Assembly: GCF_003131205.1 (NCBI RefSeq)
Contig: NZ_QFFY01000001.1
Span: 1,116,001 to 1,180,000 of the forward strand
Direction: 5' to 3'
DNA: 64,000 bases
Source: Occallatibacter savannae
Lineage (GTDB): Bacteria > Acidobacteriota > Terriglobia > Terriglobales > Acidobacteriaceae
Shown here: one piece after another, positions 52,200-61,305 of the stretch
How positions within the stretch are numbered: the first letter of the stretch is position 1
How the letters are laid out: each line of letters begins with the position of its first letter
The notes under the pieces: model-generated
Database searches by the model: none
Told to the model about the DNA's origin: nothing
The model's input: the letters and a program-made list of their open reading frames with translations, nothing else
Made by a program: the position numbers and the translations under genes

Positions 52200-54758
52200 A
52201 TGATGAAATCCTCTCCCACAATCGCCTGCCTCCTGCTCCTGTTCTCATCGCTCCTTCCTGCGCAGACCGCAAAGTCCGACCGCACCCTGCACGGCGTCGT
52301 CCAGGACCAGAGCGGAGCAGTCATCCCAGGCGCCACCGTCGTTCTCCGCGCTCAAAACAGCAATGAAGCCGGCCGAACCACAACAGATGAACACGGCTCT
52401 TTCTCCCTCCCCGAACTCGCCCCTTGTAACTGCCAGATCGAAGTAGCAAAAGAGGGCTTCCGAACCATGCTGGTGCCGATCAGGCCCAGCAGCGCCCGCC
52501 AGCCCCTGCACATCGTCCTCCCCGTCGCAGCCGTGGCTGAGGACGTCACCGTCGCAGCCGATACATCCGCCCAACTCAGCACCGAAATCGGCCAGAACCA
52601 GAGCGGCAACGTCATGGACACGAACGCCCTCGACCGCATCCCGCTCTTCGATCAGGACTACATCACAACCATGTCGCGCTTTCTCGACGCGGACTCCACA
52701 GGCACCAGCGGCACCTCCCTCGTCGTCAACGGCGTCGAAGCGAACGGCCCGGGCGTAACCGCCTCCGCAATCCAGAGCGTCAAGATCAACCAGAATCCCT
52801 ACACTGCGCTTTACTCCCGTCCGGGTCGCGCCCGCATCGAGATCGTCACCAAAGGCGGCACACCGCAGTTCCACGGCTCAGCGACATTCCTCTACCGCGA
52901 CTCCCTCTTTGACGCCTCCAACGCCTTCGCGCAGACCAGGCCCTCCGAGCAGCGCACCTACCTCGAAGGATCCGTGACCGGCCCGCTCTCGCACTCCAAG
53001 AAGACCACCTTCCTCGCCTCGCTCGACACCGACAAAGACGATCAGCAGGAGATCGTCGTCGCAGAAACTCCAAACGGCCTCATCAACCAGAACGTGCCTT
53101 ACCCGAAGAATCACTACTTCCTCTCCGGCCGCGTCTTCCATGACTACGCGCAGTCCAATCAGTTCTGGATTGGCTACTCATACGAACACGCCACCACGCG
53201 CAACGAAGAAGTCGGCGGAAACGTTCTTCCCGAGGCCGGCACCAACACGCTCTTCTTCGAACATGAGATCAACGTGGGCCACGTCTACGTTCCTTCATCA
53301 AAGCTGGTCAATGCGCTGCACTTCCTCGTCGGGCACTACGATCGCCAGACGCACAGCATCACAAACGCACCCCAGATCGAAGTCTCCGGCGCATTCACCG
53401 GCGGCGGCGCCCAAGCCGACGAGCGCCGAACCGAATACCACTTCGACGGCACCGACATCGTCACCTACACCTCCGGCAAACACGAAATCAAATTCGGTAT
53501 CGACGTTCCCGACATCAGCCGCCGCGGTTTTGACGACTGGACCAACCAGCTCGGCACCTACTCCTTCGCCGATCTCAACGCTTACGCCGCATCGCAGCCC
53601 TTTCTCTACATCACCCAGCGCGGCGAGGGCCACGTCGACTTCCTCGAGAAGACCTTCGCCGGCATCTTCGAAGACACCATCCGCCCGCGCTCGAACCTCT
53701 CCCTATCGCTCGGCGTCCGCTACTACTGGCAGAACTACTTCCACGACATCCCCTACAACTTTGCCCCGCGCTTCGGTTTCGCTGTGGCCCCCAGAGCCAA
53801 AGGCCGGACCGTCATTCGAGGCGGCGCCGGCGTCTTCTTCGATCGCACCGGCCCAACGCCCATCGCCGACCTGCTGCACTTCAATGGCGTTCGCCTCAAG
53901 CGCTTCATCGTCGATTCCCCCACCTATCCCGTCCAGCCTGCACAACTCGCATCGGTCCCCACCAGCATCGTCACGCTCGATCCCAACCAGCGCATCCCCT
54001 ACTCGTTGCAATACGGCATCGGCATCGAACAACAACTCAACGCCGCCACATCTGTTTTCGTAAACTATGTGGGAATGCGCGGTATCGATCGCTTCCGTTC
54101 CCGCGATGTAAACGCACCGCCTCCACCCGACTACGCTGCGCGACCCAATCCCGCTATCGGCCAGGACCGTCAGATCGAATCCGAAGGCTACCTCAAGAGC
54201 AACGCACTTGAACTGGGCTTTCGCGGTCGCCCCACAAAATTCCTCACCGGCCAGGCGCGCTACAACCTCGGCAAAACCTATAACGATTCTGGGTGGATCG
54301 GCGGCTTCCCGGCGAACAGCTACGCCCCAAACGCGGACTGGTCGCGCTCCTACAACGACCAGCGGCACAAGTTCGACATGCTCGCCTCGCTCGAGGCCGG
54401 CAAGTGGTTCAACTTCGGCACCGCCCTGTCAATCTACTCCGGCAAACCCGTAAACATCACCACAGGCCGCGACGATAACCACGACGGTCTCACGATTGAT
54501 CGCCCCGTGGGAGTTCCGCGTAACATCATGCACGGTCCCTCCTTCATCGGCTTCGACCTCAACGCCGGCCACGACTTCGCGCTGACTAGAGAAGGCAAAA
54601 AAGGCCCAGTCGCCTCGCTCACCGTGAACGCCTTCAACGTCCTCAACCACCCGAACTACACAACGTACGTCGGAGTCGCAGGCTCGCCCTTCTTCGGCCG
54701 CCCCATCCAAGCCGAGCCACCCCGCCGCATGCAGCTCAACCTCGAATTCAAATTCTGA
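52200..54758 (+). CDS. TonB-receptor-like outer-membrane protein with carboxypeptidase-regulatory domain
   Basis: About 852 residues. After a signal peptide (cleaved after LPAQ) comes a carboxypeptidase-regulatory-like domain (about 28-105: LHGVVQDQSGAVIPGATVVL), then a plug-like part with VEANGPGVTASAIQSVKIN and GRARIEIVTKGGT, then a large beta-barrel rich in Tyr, Phe and Asn, ending in LNLEFKF, a typical outer-membrane C terminus. This is the acidobacterial OAR/TonB-dependent layout; a TonB box is not evident. It is shorter than many homologues of 1000 or more residues. The start is ATG 52200; an upstream ATG at 52146 is possible. Confidence 0.75.
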   Translation: MMKSSPTIACLLLLFSSLLPAQTAKSDRTLHGVVQDQSGAVIPGATVVLRAQNSNEAGRTTTDEHGSFSLPELAPCNCQIEVAKEGFRTMLVPIRPSSARQPLHIVLPVAAVAEDVTVAADTSAQLSTEIGQNQSGNVMDTNALDRIPLFDQDYITTMSRFLDADSTGTSGTSLVVNGVEANGPGVTASAIQSVKINQNPYTALYSRPGRARIEIVTKGGTPQFHGSATFLYRDSLFDASNAFAQTRPSEQRTYLEGSVTGPLSHSKKTTFLASLDTDKDDQQEIVVAETPNGLINQNVPYPKNHYFLSGRVFHDYAQSNQFWIGYSYEHATTRNEEVGGNVLPEAGTNTLFFEHEINVGHVYVPSSKLVNALHFLVGHYDRQTHSITNAPQIEVSGAFTGGGAQADERRTEYHFDGTDIVTYTSGKHEIKFGIDVPDISRRGFDDWTNQLGTYSFADLNAYAASQPFLYITQRGEGHVDFLEKTFAGIFEDTIRPRSNLSLSLGVRYYWQNYFHDIPYNFAPRFGFAVAPRAKGRTVIRGGAGVFFDRTGPTPIADLLHFNGVRLKRFIVDSPTYPVQPAQLASVPTSIVTLDPNQRIPYSLQYGIGIEQQLNAATSVFVNYVGMRGIDRFRSRDVNAPPPPDYAARPNPAIGQDRQIESEGYLKSNALELGFRGRPTKFLTGQARYNLGKTYNDSGWIGGFPANSYAPNADWSRSYNDQRHKFDMLASLEAGKWFNFGTALSIYSGKPVNITTGRDDNHDGLTIDRPVGVPRNIMHGPSFIGFDLNAGHDFALTREGKKGPVASLTVNAFNVLNHPNYTTYVGVAGSPFFGRPIQAEPPRRMQLNLEFKF

Positions 54759-54823
54759 TCGTCGAGCAGTGAACCCGGGCTTGTGGTTAAGATTCGCGAA
54801 GAAATTCGCTCACCACAAAGACT

Positions 54824-54879
54824 GTCATCCCGAGCGCACCCTGAACGAAGTGAAGGGAAGTCGAGGGACCCGCAGTTGC
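54824..54879. repeat. CATCCCGAGCG-type intergenic repeat
   Basis: The stretch starts GTCATCCCGAGCG and ends GAGGGACCCGCAGTTGC. Inside is CCCTGAACGAAGTGAAGGG (54839-54857). It resembles the repeats spread through many acidobacterial genomes. It is non-coding. Confidence 0.6.
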
Positions 54880-54908
54880 TTGTGCAGCTCTCCCCTCACC
54901 AGAAGCTC

Positions 54909-54971
54909 GGGTGCCCCATAGCCTGCCCTGAGCTTGTCGAAGGGTCTCCCGGTTTTGGAGACATGGGAGAC
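54909..54971. repeat. GGGTGCCCCA hairpin element carrying an inserted segment
   Basis: The element matches the copy at 49605-49643, but between GGGTGCCCCA and GGTCTCCC lie 24 extra bases (54919-54942) that hold CCCTGAGCTTGTCGAAGGG together with the flank. The loop and stem are also slightly changed (ACATGGG for ACCTGGG). Confidence 0.65.
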
Positions 54972-55024
54972 CACACAAAAAGAAATGAACCTGGGCGTCG
55001 CACAGATAGGAACGATAATCGTCG

Positions 55025-55849
55025 CTATCCCTCCGACTTGCTAGCCACCTTCAACCCCAGCTCCCGCATCGCAATCTGCAGGTCCGCCCACGCTTCCTTC
55101 TTCTGTCGCGGATCGCGCAGCAAAAACGCCGGATGGTACGTCACAATCAGCTTGCTTCCACGCCACGCGTGCACGCGCCCACGCAACCCCGCCAGCGGCT
55201 GTCGCTGCCCCAGCAGATACGTAGCCGCCGTCGCTCCCAGCGCCACAATCACCTCGGGCTTGATCACATCGATCTGCCGGAACAAGAACGGCGAGCACGT
55301 ATTCGCCTCATCGGGCTCGGGCGTCCTATTCTGCGGAGGACGGCACTTCACCACATTGGCGATGTACACCTGCTCACGCTTCAGCCCCATCGCGCCGATC
55401 ATATTGTTCAGCAGCTGCCCGGCCCTCCCCACAAACGGCAGCCCCTGCGCATCCTCGTCAGCGCCCGGTCCCTCGCCGACAAACATCAGCCGCGCCTCGG
55501 GATCGCCATCGCCAAACACGATCTTATTGCGCCCCTTATGCAGCGCGCACCGCGTGCAATCCCCAATATCTTCCTGAATCAGACCCAAAGCGGATGCCCG
55601 GTCCTGCTCAACAGCAGCCGCAACCGGCGGTGGAGGCGTAGCGATAGGCTTTCTCGGCGGAATAGAAGTGCTCTCCTCAGAATCAGATTGAATCCGCGGC
55701 TCTTCGACTGCTATTGCGGCGTCGCTATTCGTAACTGCACCTTCGCCCGCCATCACCGGTCGCCGATACAACTCCGTCAGCCCCAGCTCGCGATAAAAGC
55801 GCAGCCGCGCCTGCAATGCTTCTCTTGTTGCTGAATCGAGCGAAGCCAC
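55025..55849 (-). CDS. Family-4 type uracil-DNA glycosylase
   Basis: A 274-residue [4Fe-4S] glycosylase that removes uracil from DNA. DCTRCALHKGRNKIVFG supplies two Cys, and CRPPQNRTPEPDEANTC supplies the second pair. GEGPGADEDAQGLPFVGRAG is the catalytic motif, and VTYHPAFLLR near the C terminus contains the conserved His. The first 80 residues are a variable Glu/Pro/Ala-rich extension preceded by a helical region. It is the last gene of the coaBC operon, six bases after the coaBC stop. It is tolerant of high temperature in some family members, which is not shown here. Confidence 0.9.
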   Translation of the reverse strand: MASLDSATREALQARLRFYRELGLTELYRRPVMAGEGAVTNSDAAIAVEEPRIQSDSEESTSIPPRKPIATPPPPVAAAVEQDRASALGLIQEDIGDCTRCALHKGRNKIVFGDGDPEARLMFVGEGPGADEDAQGLPFVGRAGQLLNNMIGAMGLKREQVYIANVVKCRPPQNRTPEPDEANTCSPFLFRQIDVIKPEVIVALGATAATYLLGQRQPLAGLRGRVHAWRGSKLIVTYHPAFLLRDPRQKKEAWADLQIAMRELGLKVASKSEG

Positions 55850-55855
55850 TCTGCG

Positions 55856-57154
55856 CTACTCCACAATAATCCGGCGCCTGGAATTCGCCGGCGCAACTGA
55901 CTCGCTCAGCACCTTGTCCTGCCGGCTGCCTTCATCTACCTCAAACACCAGCGGCCGCGGCCGGCGCAGCGCCACAATCTCGTCCAGAATGCGATCCGCC
56001 AGCTTCCTCTTCGGCATCTCCGGCATGTCGATCGATGTCGAAGGCGTCAGAAACGTCGCCGCATTCCGGTCCGCGTCAATCCCTCTGCCTTCGCCTGAGA
56101 CGTCATTCACCACGATCGCATCCGCGCCTTTGCGCAGCAACTTCGCCCGCCCGTTCTCAGTCAGATTCTCGGTCTCTGCCGCGAATCCCACAATGAGCTG
56201 TCCCGGTCGCCGCTGCTTCGTCACCTCGGCCAGGATGTCTTCCGTCGGCGCCAGCTCAAGGCTCATCGGCCCGGTCCGCTTCAGCTTCTGCTCCGACACA
56301 TTCACCGGCCGGTAATCCGCCACCGCCGCGGCCTTGATCACCATCGTGGCTTCAACCATGCGTCCCAGAACCGCCTGCCGCATCTCTTCCGCCGTCGTCA
56401 CACGCACCAGTTCGCAACGTGCCGGGGGATGAATCGCTGTCGGCCCGCTCACCAGAATCACCTTCGCCCCGCGGCTCTGCGCAGCATCCGCCAGCGCATA
56501 TCCCATCTTGCCGCTCGAGCGGTTCCCGATGAATCGCACCGGATCGAGCGCCTCGCGCGTCCCGCCTGCCGTGATCAGCACAACCTCGCCCGCAAGATCT
56601 TTCTTCCGTCCCAGAGAATTGAACACCACATCCGCGATGGCCTCGGGCTCAGCCATGCGCCCCTCGCCCACCATGCCGCAAGCCAGATCGCCCTTTCCAG
56701 GATCAATCACCCGCACTCCGCGCTCGCGCAGGGTCTCCAGATTCGCCTGCACCGCCGGATGCTGCCACATCTGCACATTCATCGCAGGAGCTACCAGCAC
56801 TGCAGCCGGAGTCGCCAGGTACATGGTCGTCAGAAAATCATCAGCAATCCCATGCGCAAACTTCGCCAGGATATTGGCCGTCGCCGGAGCAACAACCAGC
56901 GCCTCGGTCCACTGCGCCTCGCCAATATGCTCGATGGATGATTCGTAAGTAGCTTCGCCGCTGCCAGCGTCTTCCCAGAGGTTGCTGATGACCTTATGTC
57001 CGGTCAGGGCCGCAAATGTCAGTGGCTGCACGAAGCGCGTCGCGGCCTCGGTCATCACCACGTGCACCTCAACGCCGCGCCTCTGCAACGCCCGCACAAG
57101 TTCAGCAGCCTTGTAGGCCGCAATCCCGCCGGAGACACCGACCGTGACTCGCAT
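55856..57154 (-). CDS. coaBC: Bifunctional phosphopantothenoylcysteine decarboxylase / phosphopantothenate-cysteine ligase
   Basis: A 432-residue enzyme for two steps of coenzyme A synthesis. The N-terminal CoaC domain has MRVTVGVSGGIAAYKAAEL, the His in SIEHIGEAQW and APAMNVQMW. The CoaB domain has ITAGGTREALDPVRFIGNRS, GKMGYALADAAQSRGA, the Lys in MVIKAAAVADYRP and KLKR. ATG 57154 matches the usual start; the frame further upstream is not conserved. It belongs to the yicC-gmk-rpoZ-coaBC-udg unit. Confidence 0.95.
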   Translation of the reverse strand: MRVTVGVSGGIAAYKAAELVRALQRRGVEVHVVMTEAATRFVQPLTFAALTGHKVISNLWEDAGSGEATYESSIEHIGEAQWTEALVVAPATANILAKFAHGIADDFLTTMYLATPAAVLVAPAMNVQMWQHPAVQANLETLRERGVRVIDPGKGDLACGMVGEGRMAEPEAIADVVFNSLGRKKDLAGEVVLITAGGTREALDPVRFIGNRSSGKMGYALADAAQSRGAKVILVSGPTAIHPPARCELVRVTTAEEMRQAVLGRMVEATMVIKAAAVADYRPVNVSEQKLKRTGPMSLELAPTEDILAEVTKQRRPGQLIVGFAAETENLTENGRAKLLRKGADAIVVNDVSGEGRGIDADRNAATFLTPSTSIDMPEMPKRKLADRILDEIVALRRPRPLVFEVDEGSRQDKVLSESVAPANSRRRIIVE

Positions 57155-57228
57155 GTTTCGATTGTATGACAGGGGAAGATGAATCAGTCGCGGCGTTCGC
57201 GCAACCTTCGTAACAACAAGACGAGGAA

Positions 57229-57296
57229 AACTGGCACCTATTCGCAAGAGACAGAAAGAGCTCAGTTTTCGTTTGAACTACTTGCGAGTGCCAGTT
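57229..57296. terminator. Long stem between rpoZ and coaBC
   Basis: AACTGGCAC and TCGCAAG at the left (57229-57248, with CTAT bulged) pair with CTTGCGAGTGCCAGTT at 57281-57296. On the minus strand it follows the rpoZ stop by one base and ends in TTTT. It could be an intrinsic terminator or attenuator inside the operon. Confidence 0.5.
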
Positions 57297-57297
57297 C

Positions 57298-57522
57298 CTA
57301 GAGGATCGGAATCCCGTTCTCCGCCACCAGCGGCTTCACCACCGGCTGATCCTTCTTGACGTAAGAGATCTTGCCTGCATCCACTTCTTCCTGCGCGATC
57401 CGGCAGGCTTTCGTCGAGCGGCTCGGTACCAGCGCAGCAGCCCCACTCTGGATCTGACGGGCCCGGCGTGCGGCAACAAGTACCTTACGATAGTTCGAAT
57501 CGAAACTGGTCTCAATCGTCAT
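57298..57522 (-). CDS. rpoZ: RNA polymerase omega subunit
   Basis: About 74 residues. SNYRKVLVAARRARQIQSGA and ACRIAQEEVDAGKISYV match omega, which helps fold and hold the beta-prime subunit. The start is taken at ATG 57522 because GGAG lies nine bases upstream; ATG 57531 is adjacent to that GGAG and less likely. The gene overlaps the end of gmk by 11 bases. It is shorter than E. coli omega, as in many Acidobacteria. Confidence 0.9.
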   Translation of the reverse strand: MTIETSFDSNYRKVLVAARRARQIQSGAAALVPSRSTKACRIAQEEVDAGKISYVKKDQPVVKPLVAENGIPIL

Positions 57523-58252
57523 CGTTGTCATCTCCAAAGGGAAGTTGTTGTTGCCCGTTGCCGCCTTCAATCCCAAAGGCCTCCAGCACCGGTTTCAGCC
57601 GATCCCGCGAGTTCGACAGCCTGCAGCCGGCTGCCACCTCCAACACCCTGCTGCTCCGGTACGCAATAGGCTCAGCGTTGCGATAGTATCGCTCAGCAAG
57701 CACGATTGCCTCAAGTTGCGCTACTGCCCTGTCCAGGATGTCGTTGATCAAGATATAGCTGTAATTGCGGTAATTCTCAATTTCCTTGGCCGCCTCCGAG
57801 AGCCGCCTGTACACTTCCGCCTCATTCACAACGCCTTCCGCACGGCTGCGATTCCGCAACCGCGTCCGCAGCACCTTCGGCGTCGGCGGCAGCACAAAGA
57901 TGCTCACAGCCTCCGGCATTGTCGACCGAACCTGCGCAGCACCCTGTACATCGATATCCAGCAGCAGATCATGCCCCTCTTTCCGAGCGTCCTCAAGCGA
58001 ATGCCGCGCCGTTCCGTAGTAGTTCCCAAAAACCTCCGCATGTTCCAGGAACTTGCCTTCGCTGATCATCCGCTCGAACTCGTCGCGAGTCGTGAAATAG
58101 TACTCGCGCCCGTTCTCCTCCGACCCCCGTGGCGGCCGTGTCGTCCACGAAATCGAAAAATCAACATCCTTCACCTGCTTGCGAAGCTCGCTGACAAGCG
58201 TGCTCTTCCCCGAACCCGACGGCGCCGAAATAATGAACAATATCCCTGCCAC
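57512..58252 (-). CDS. gmk: Guanylate kinase
   Basis: About 246 residues; it phosphorylates GMP to GDP. GILFIISAPSGSGKSTLVSE has the P-loop, ISWTTRPPRGSEENGREYYF is the GMP-binding region, and LLLDIDVQGAAQVRS and SIFVLPPTPKVLRTRLRNR follow. The C-terminal 40 residues extend past the usual end of about 205 and end in acidic residues (DDNDDD). The start is taken as GTG 58252, giving a normal VAGILFIIS start; a TTG at 58270 is the longer option. It overlaps rpoZ. Confidence 0.95.
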   Translation of the reverse strand: MAGILFIISAPSGSGKSTLVSELRKQVKDVDFSISWTTRPPRGSEENGREYYFTTRDEFERMISEGKFLEHAEVFGNYYGTARHSLEDARKEGHDLLLDIDVQGAAQVRSTMPEAVSIFVLPPTPKVLRTRLRNRSRAEGVVNEAEVYRRLSEAAKEIENYRNYSYILINDILDRAVAQLEAIVLAERYYRNAEPIAYRSSRVLEVAAGCRLSNSRDRLKPVLEAFGIEGGNGQQQLPFGDDNDDD

Positions 58253-58338
58253 GTACCTGTCTTCCCCCAAATCGAATCTTTTTACTTGCTAAAGGTCTCT
58301 ACGTTTTCCCAGACCACCCGCTACGGAATCATCCCAAC

Positions 58339-58368
58339 TGAAAACTGAGAACTGGCAACTGACAACTG
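58339..58368. repeat. ACTG-type short intergenic repeat
   Basis: The stretch reads AACTGAAAACTGAGAACTGG followed by further AACTG units. It is low-complexity and lies between gmk and yicC; no secondary structure or coding role is seen. Confidence 0.5.
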
Positions 58369-58371
58369 TCC

Positions 58372-59271
58372 TTATTCCGCATTCTGCACCTGCTCCCGCG
58401 CCTTCTCGATATCCGCCTTCATCGCCAGCCCAAGCTCCGTAATCTTCGTTCCCTTCCCACCAACGCCGCCCGTCTTCGACAGCAGTGTATTGGCCTCGCG
58501 GTTCATCTCCTGCAGCAGAAAGTCCAGCTTCTTCCCCACCTCGCCGCCCGTCGTCAGCACCTCGCGAAAATGCCCGATGTGCGTATGCATCCGCTCGATC
58601 TCTTCCGAGATATCGCTGCGATCCACCAGCACCGCTACCTCTTCCAGCATCCTTTGCCGGTTAAACTCATTCCCCGTCGCCGCCGTAAGCCTCTGCGTCA
58701 ACCGCTCCTGGTATCGCTGCTCCACCTCGGGCCGCAGCGCTGCAACTCCCTTCACCGTTGCCGTAAGCCGATCCAGGCACGCGCGCAAAATCTGCTCCAG
58801 CGACTCTCCCTCGCGCCCGCGCATCACCTTCAATTCTTCAAGCAGAGGTCCCACCGCGCTCAGCGCGCTTGCCGTCAGCGCCGCCACGTCTTCCTCGCTG
58901 TTCCCGCGGCTCTCGGTTTGCAGCGCCCCTGGCATCCGCAACACAGCATTCAGATCCGGATCGCCCTTCAGCCTGAACTCCGCCCGCGCCTGTCGGAAAG
59001 AATCGATGTACCCCGCCACAATCTCGCGGTTATAGCCCGCCCTCTGCTGCGTCGTCCGATCCACTGACAACGTCAGCTCCACGTGCCCGCGCACCAGGCT
59101 CTCCTTCAGAACGCGCCGCAGCTCCATCTCCAGAGCATCCAGCCCCGCCGGCAATCGCAGCTGGATATCGAGAAACCGATGGTTAACACTCTTCACGCTC
59201 AACGTGTACGCAAGCTGGTCGTGCACGCGCACCTGCGTACGCGCAAATCCCGTCATCGAATAGATAGGCAT
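58372..59271 (-). CDS. yicC: YicC-family endoribonuclease
   Basis: A 299-residue protein. MPIYSMTGFARTQVRV is the standard YicC N terminus. SVKSVNHRFLDIQLRLPAGL and ELRRVLKESLVRGHVELTLS follow, and the C-terminal domain carries LDFLLQEMNREANTLLSKTG, a conserved block. YicC proteins are RNases linked to sRNA turnover in E. coli. ATG 59271 is preferred to the longer frame (to 59367), which overlaps the exporter gene. It lies two bases from the msbA-like stop. Confidence 0.9.
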   Translation of the reverse strand: MPIYSMTGFARTQVRVHDQLAYTLSVKSVNHRFLDIQLRLPAGLDALEMELRRVLKESLVRGHVELTLSVDRTTQQRAGYNREIVAGYIDSFRQARAEFRLKGDPDLNAVLRMPGALQTESRGNSEEDVAALTASALSAVGPLLEELKVMRGREGESLEQILRACLDRLTATVKGVAALRPEVEQRYQERLTQRLTAATGNEFNRQRMLEEVAVLVDRSDISEEIERMHTHIGHFREVLTTGGEVGKKLDFLLQEMNREANTLLSKTGGVGGKGTKITELGLAMKADIEKAREQVQNAE

Positions 59272-59272
59272 C

Positions 59273-61177
59273 TTACTGTCCCTCTGCCTCTGCCCAGAGC
59301 GTTGGCTGCAACAGCTTTTCGAGAGCCCGCTGTTCGTTCTCCAGCGAATCCTCCTGCTCGGGCACATCCATGAACTGCAGTTGATACAGCCGCTGATACG
59401 TCGGCGAAGTCGTCAGCAACTCCTCATGCGGACCGATCGCTGTAATCCTTCCGCCTTCCAGCACAGCAATTCGGTTCGCTCTTCGAATCGTCCCAAGCCT
59501 GTGCGCAATCACCAGCGTCGTTCGCCCCTGCATCAGGTTCGAAAGCGCCGCCTGCACCAGCGACTCGCTCTCCGCATCCAGCGCCGAAGTCGCCTCGTCC
59601 AGAATCAGTATCGGCGCATCCTTCAAGATCGCCCGTGCAATCGCCAGCCGCTGCTTCTCGCCGCCCGACAGCCGGAATCCCTTCTCGCCAATTACCGTCG
59701 CATACCCCTGCGGCATCTTCATGATGAACTCATGCGCCAGCGCCGCCTTCGCTGCTTGCTCCACCAGATCGTTCTTCACATCCGGCTGCCCGTACGCGAT
59801 GTTGTTCCGCACCGTATCGTTGAACAGGATCGTCTCCTGCGTCACCTGCGCCACCTGCCGCCGCAGCGACCCCAGCGTCACCTCGCGAATATCCTGCCCA
59901 TCGATCAGAATCCGTCCCGACGTCACGTCAAAGAACCGCGGAATCAAATTCACCAGCGTCGACTTCCCCGCCCCGCTCGGTCCTACCAGCGCCAACAGCT
60001 CGCCTGCGTACACATCCAGATCTACATTGTGCAGAATCTGGCTCTCGCCCTTCTCCGTCGAATACGCGAAGCCCACATTGTCAAACTTGATCGACTTCGT
60101 AAAGTGCGGCAACGCTGCCGCGTGGGGCCGCTCCTTCACATCGTCCTTCGCATCGAAAAACCCGAAGATCGAGAGCGACGCGCCCATCGCCTGCTGAAAC
60201 GCGTTGTAGAAGTACGCGAACTTCCGCACCGGATCGTACAGCTTGAACAGCAGAAAGATGAACGCCGCGAACAACCCCATCGTCATGCGTCCGTGCTGAA
60301 TTTCATTCCGCCCAATAAACAGGAACAGCGCAATCGCAACCGCGCCAATCGTGTCCATCAGCGGCGAACTGATCGACTGAATCCGCACGTTGCGCAGGTT
60401 CGCCCGGAAGAGCCTTTTCGATGCGCGCTTGAATCGCAGGATCTCCCAGATCTCCGTGTTGAATGCCTTCACAATCCGGTTGCCCGTCACCGTCTCGTGC
60501 AGAATGTTCTGAATCTCCGCCAGTTTGTCCTGACCCGTCCTCGTGCGCGTCCTCACTTCCCGCCCGATCTTCCGCGCCGACGTGATCACCACCGGAATAA
60601 AGAGCACCAGCGCCCAGCTAAGATGCCCTCCAAGCCGGATCACAAAAACAATTCCCACCACAAACGTGAAGAACTGCTGCAGAAACTCGCCGATGACCGA
60701 GCTCATCGCAAGCTGCACGCGATCCACATCGTTGATCAGCGTCGAAAGAATGGTTCCCGTCGCGTGCTTATGAAAGAAACTCGAAGACCTGCGAAGCGTA
60801 GCCTCATACAGATGGTTCCGCAGATCGGTGATCATCCCGAACCCGGCATAGTTCACCAGGTACGTGCCGAGATAGTCGCACAGCCCTTTGCCGACCGTAG
60901 CCACCACGATCGCGATCGCCACCACGTTGTAATCGTTGTGAATATGAAAGGAATGCGGAAACAGCGCGCGCAGATCGAAGTGCCACTTGCTGTGCGGCAG
61001 CCCCAGGGTGACTGGCCCCTCAGGCGCATCCGGGCGAAAAACCTGGTCGAACACCGGCTGCAACAGCAGCACCCTAAACGTGTCCAGAGCCCCCACAGCC
61101 GCGAGCAGCAAAACGCCCGCCACCCATTGAAACGAATAGGGTATGCCGTAGCGGATAAGGCGGAAAAAACTCCTCAT
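59273..61177 (-). CDS. msbA: ABC exporter, MsbA-like
   Basis: A 634-residue half-transporter with six membrane helices (about 20-330) and an ATPase: Walker A GPSGAGKST (near 405), signature LSGGEKQR (near 505), Walker B LILDEATSALD and switch His in LVIAHRLGT. The closest match is the lipid A flippase MsbA, in a place upstream of yicC and gmk, but other lipid or drug substrates are possible. ATG 61177 is chosen because residues before it are not part of the family. It is the first gene of the operon. Confidence 0.85.
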   Translation of the reverse strand: MRSFFRLIRYGIPYSFQWVAGVLLLAAVGALDTFRVLLLQPVFDQVFRPDAPEGPVTLGLPHSKWHFDLRALFPHSFHIHNDYNVVAIAIVVATVGKGLCDYLGTYLVNYAGFGMITDLRNHLYEATLRRSSSFFHKHATGTILSTLINDVDRVQLAMSSVIGEFLQQFFTFVVGIVFVIRLGGHLSWALVLFIPVVITSARKIGREVRTRTRTGQDKLAEIQNILHETVTGNRIVKAFNTEIWEILRFKRASKRLFRANLRNVRIQSISSPLMDTIGAVAIALFLFIGRNEIQHGRMTMGLFAAFIFLLFKLYDPVRKFAYFYNAFQQAMGASLSIFGFFDAKDDVKERPHAAALPHFTKSIKFDNVGFAYSTEKGESQILHNVDLDVYAGELLALVGPSGAGKSTLVNLIPRFFDVTSGRILIDGQDIREVTLGSLRRQVAQVTQETILFNDTVRNNIAYGQPDVKNDLVEQAAKAALAHEFIMKMPQGYATVIGEKGFRLSGGEKQRLAIARAILKDAPILILDEATSALDAESESLVQAALSNLMQGRTTLVIAHRLGTIRRANRIAVLEGGRITAIGPHEELLTTSPTYQRLYQLQFMDVPEQEDSLENEQRALEKLLQPTLWAEAEGQ

Positions 61178-61305
61178 GCGGCTCGAACCGCCCGCCGGCA
61201 ATCTTCGGGATGGGAACCCATCTACACATTGTATCCGCGAAAAGCGCAGCCGGCCCGCTGCTTCCGGCGGCCCTCGGTTCCCGCGCTACCCCGCCAGTCC
61301 GGCGT

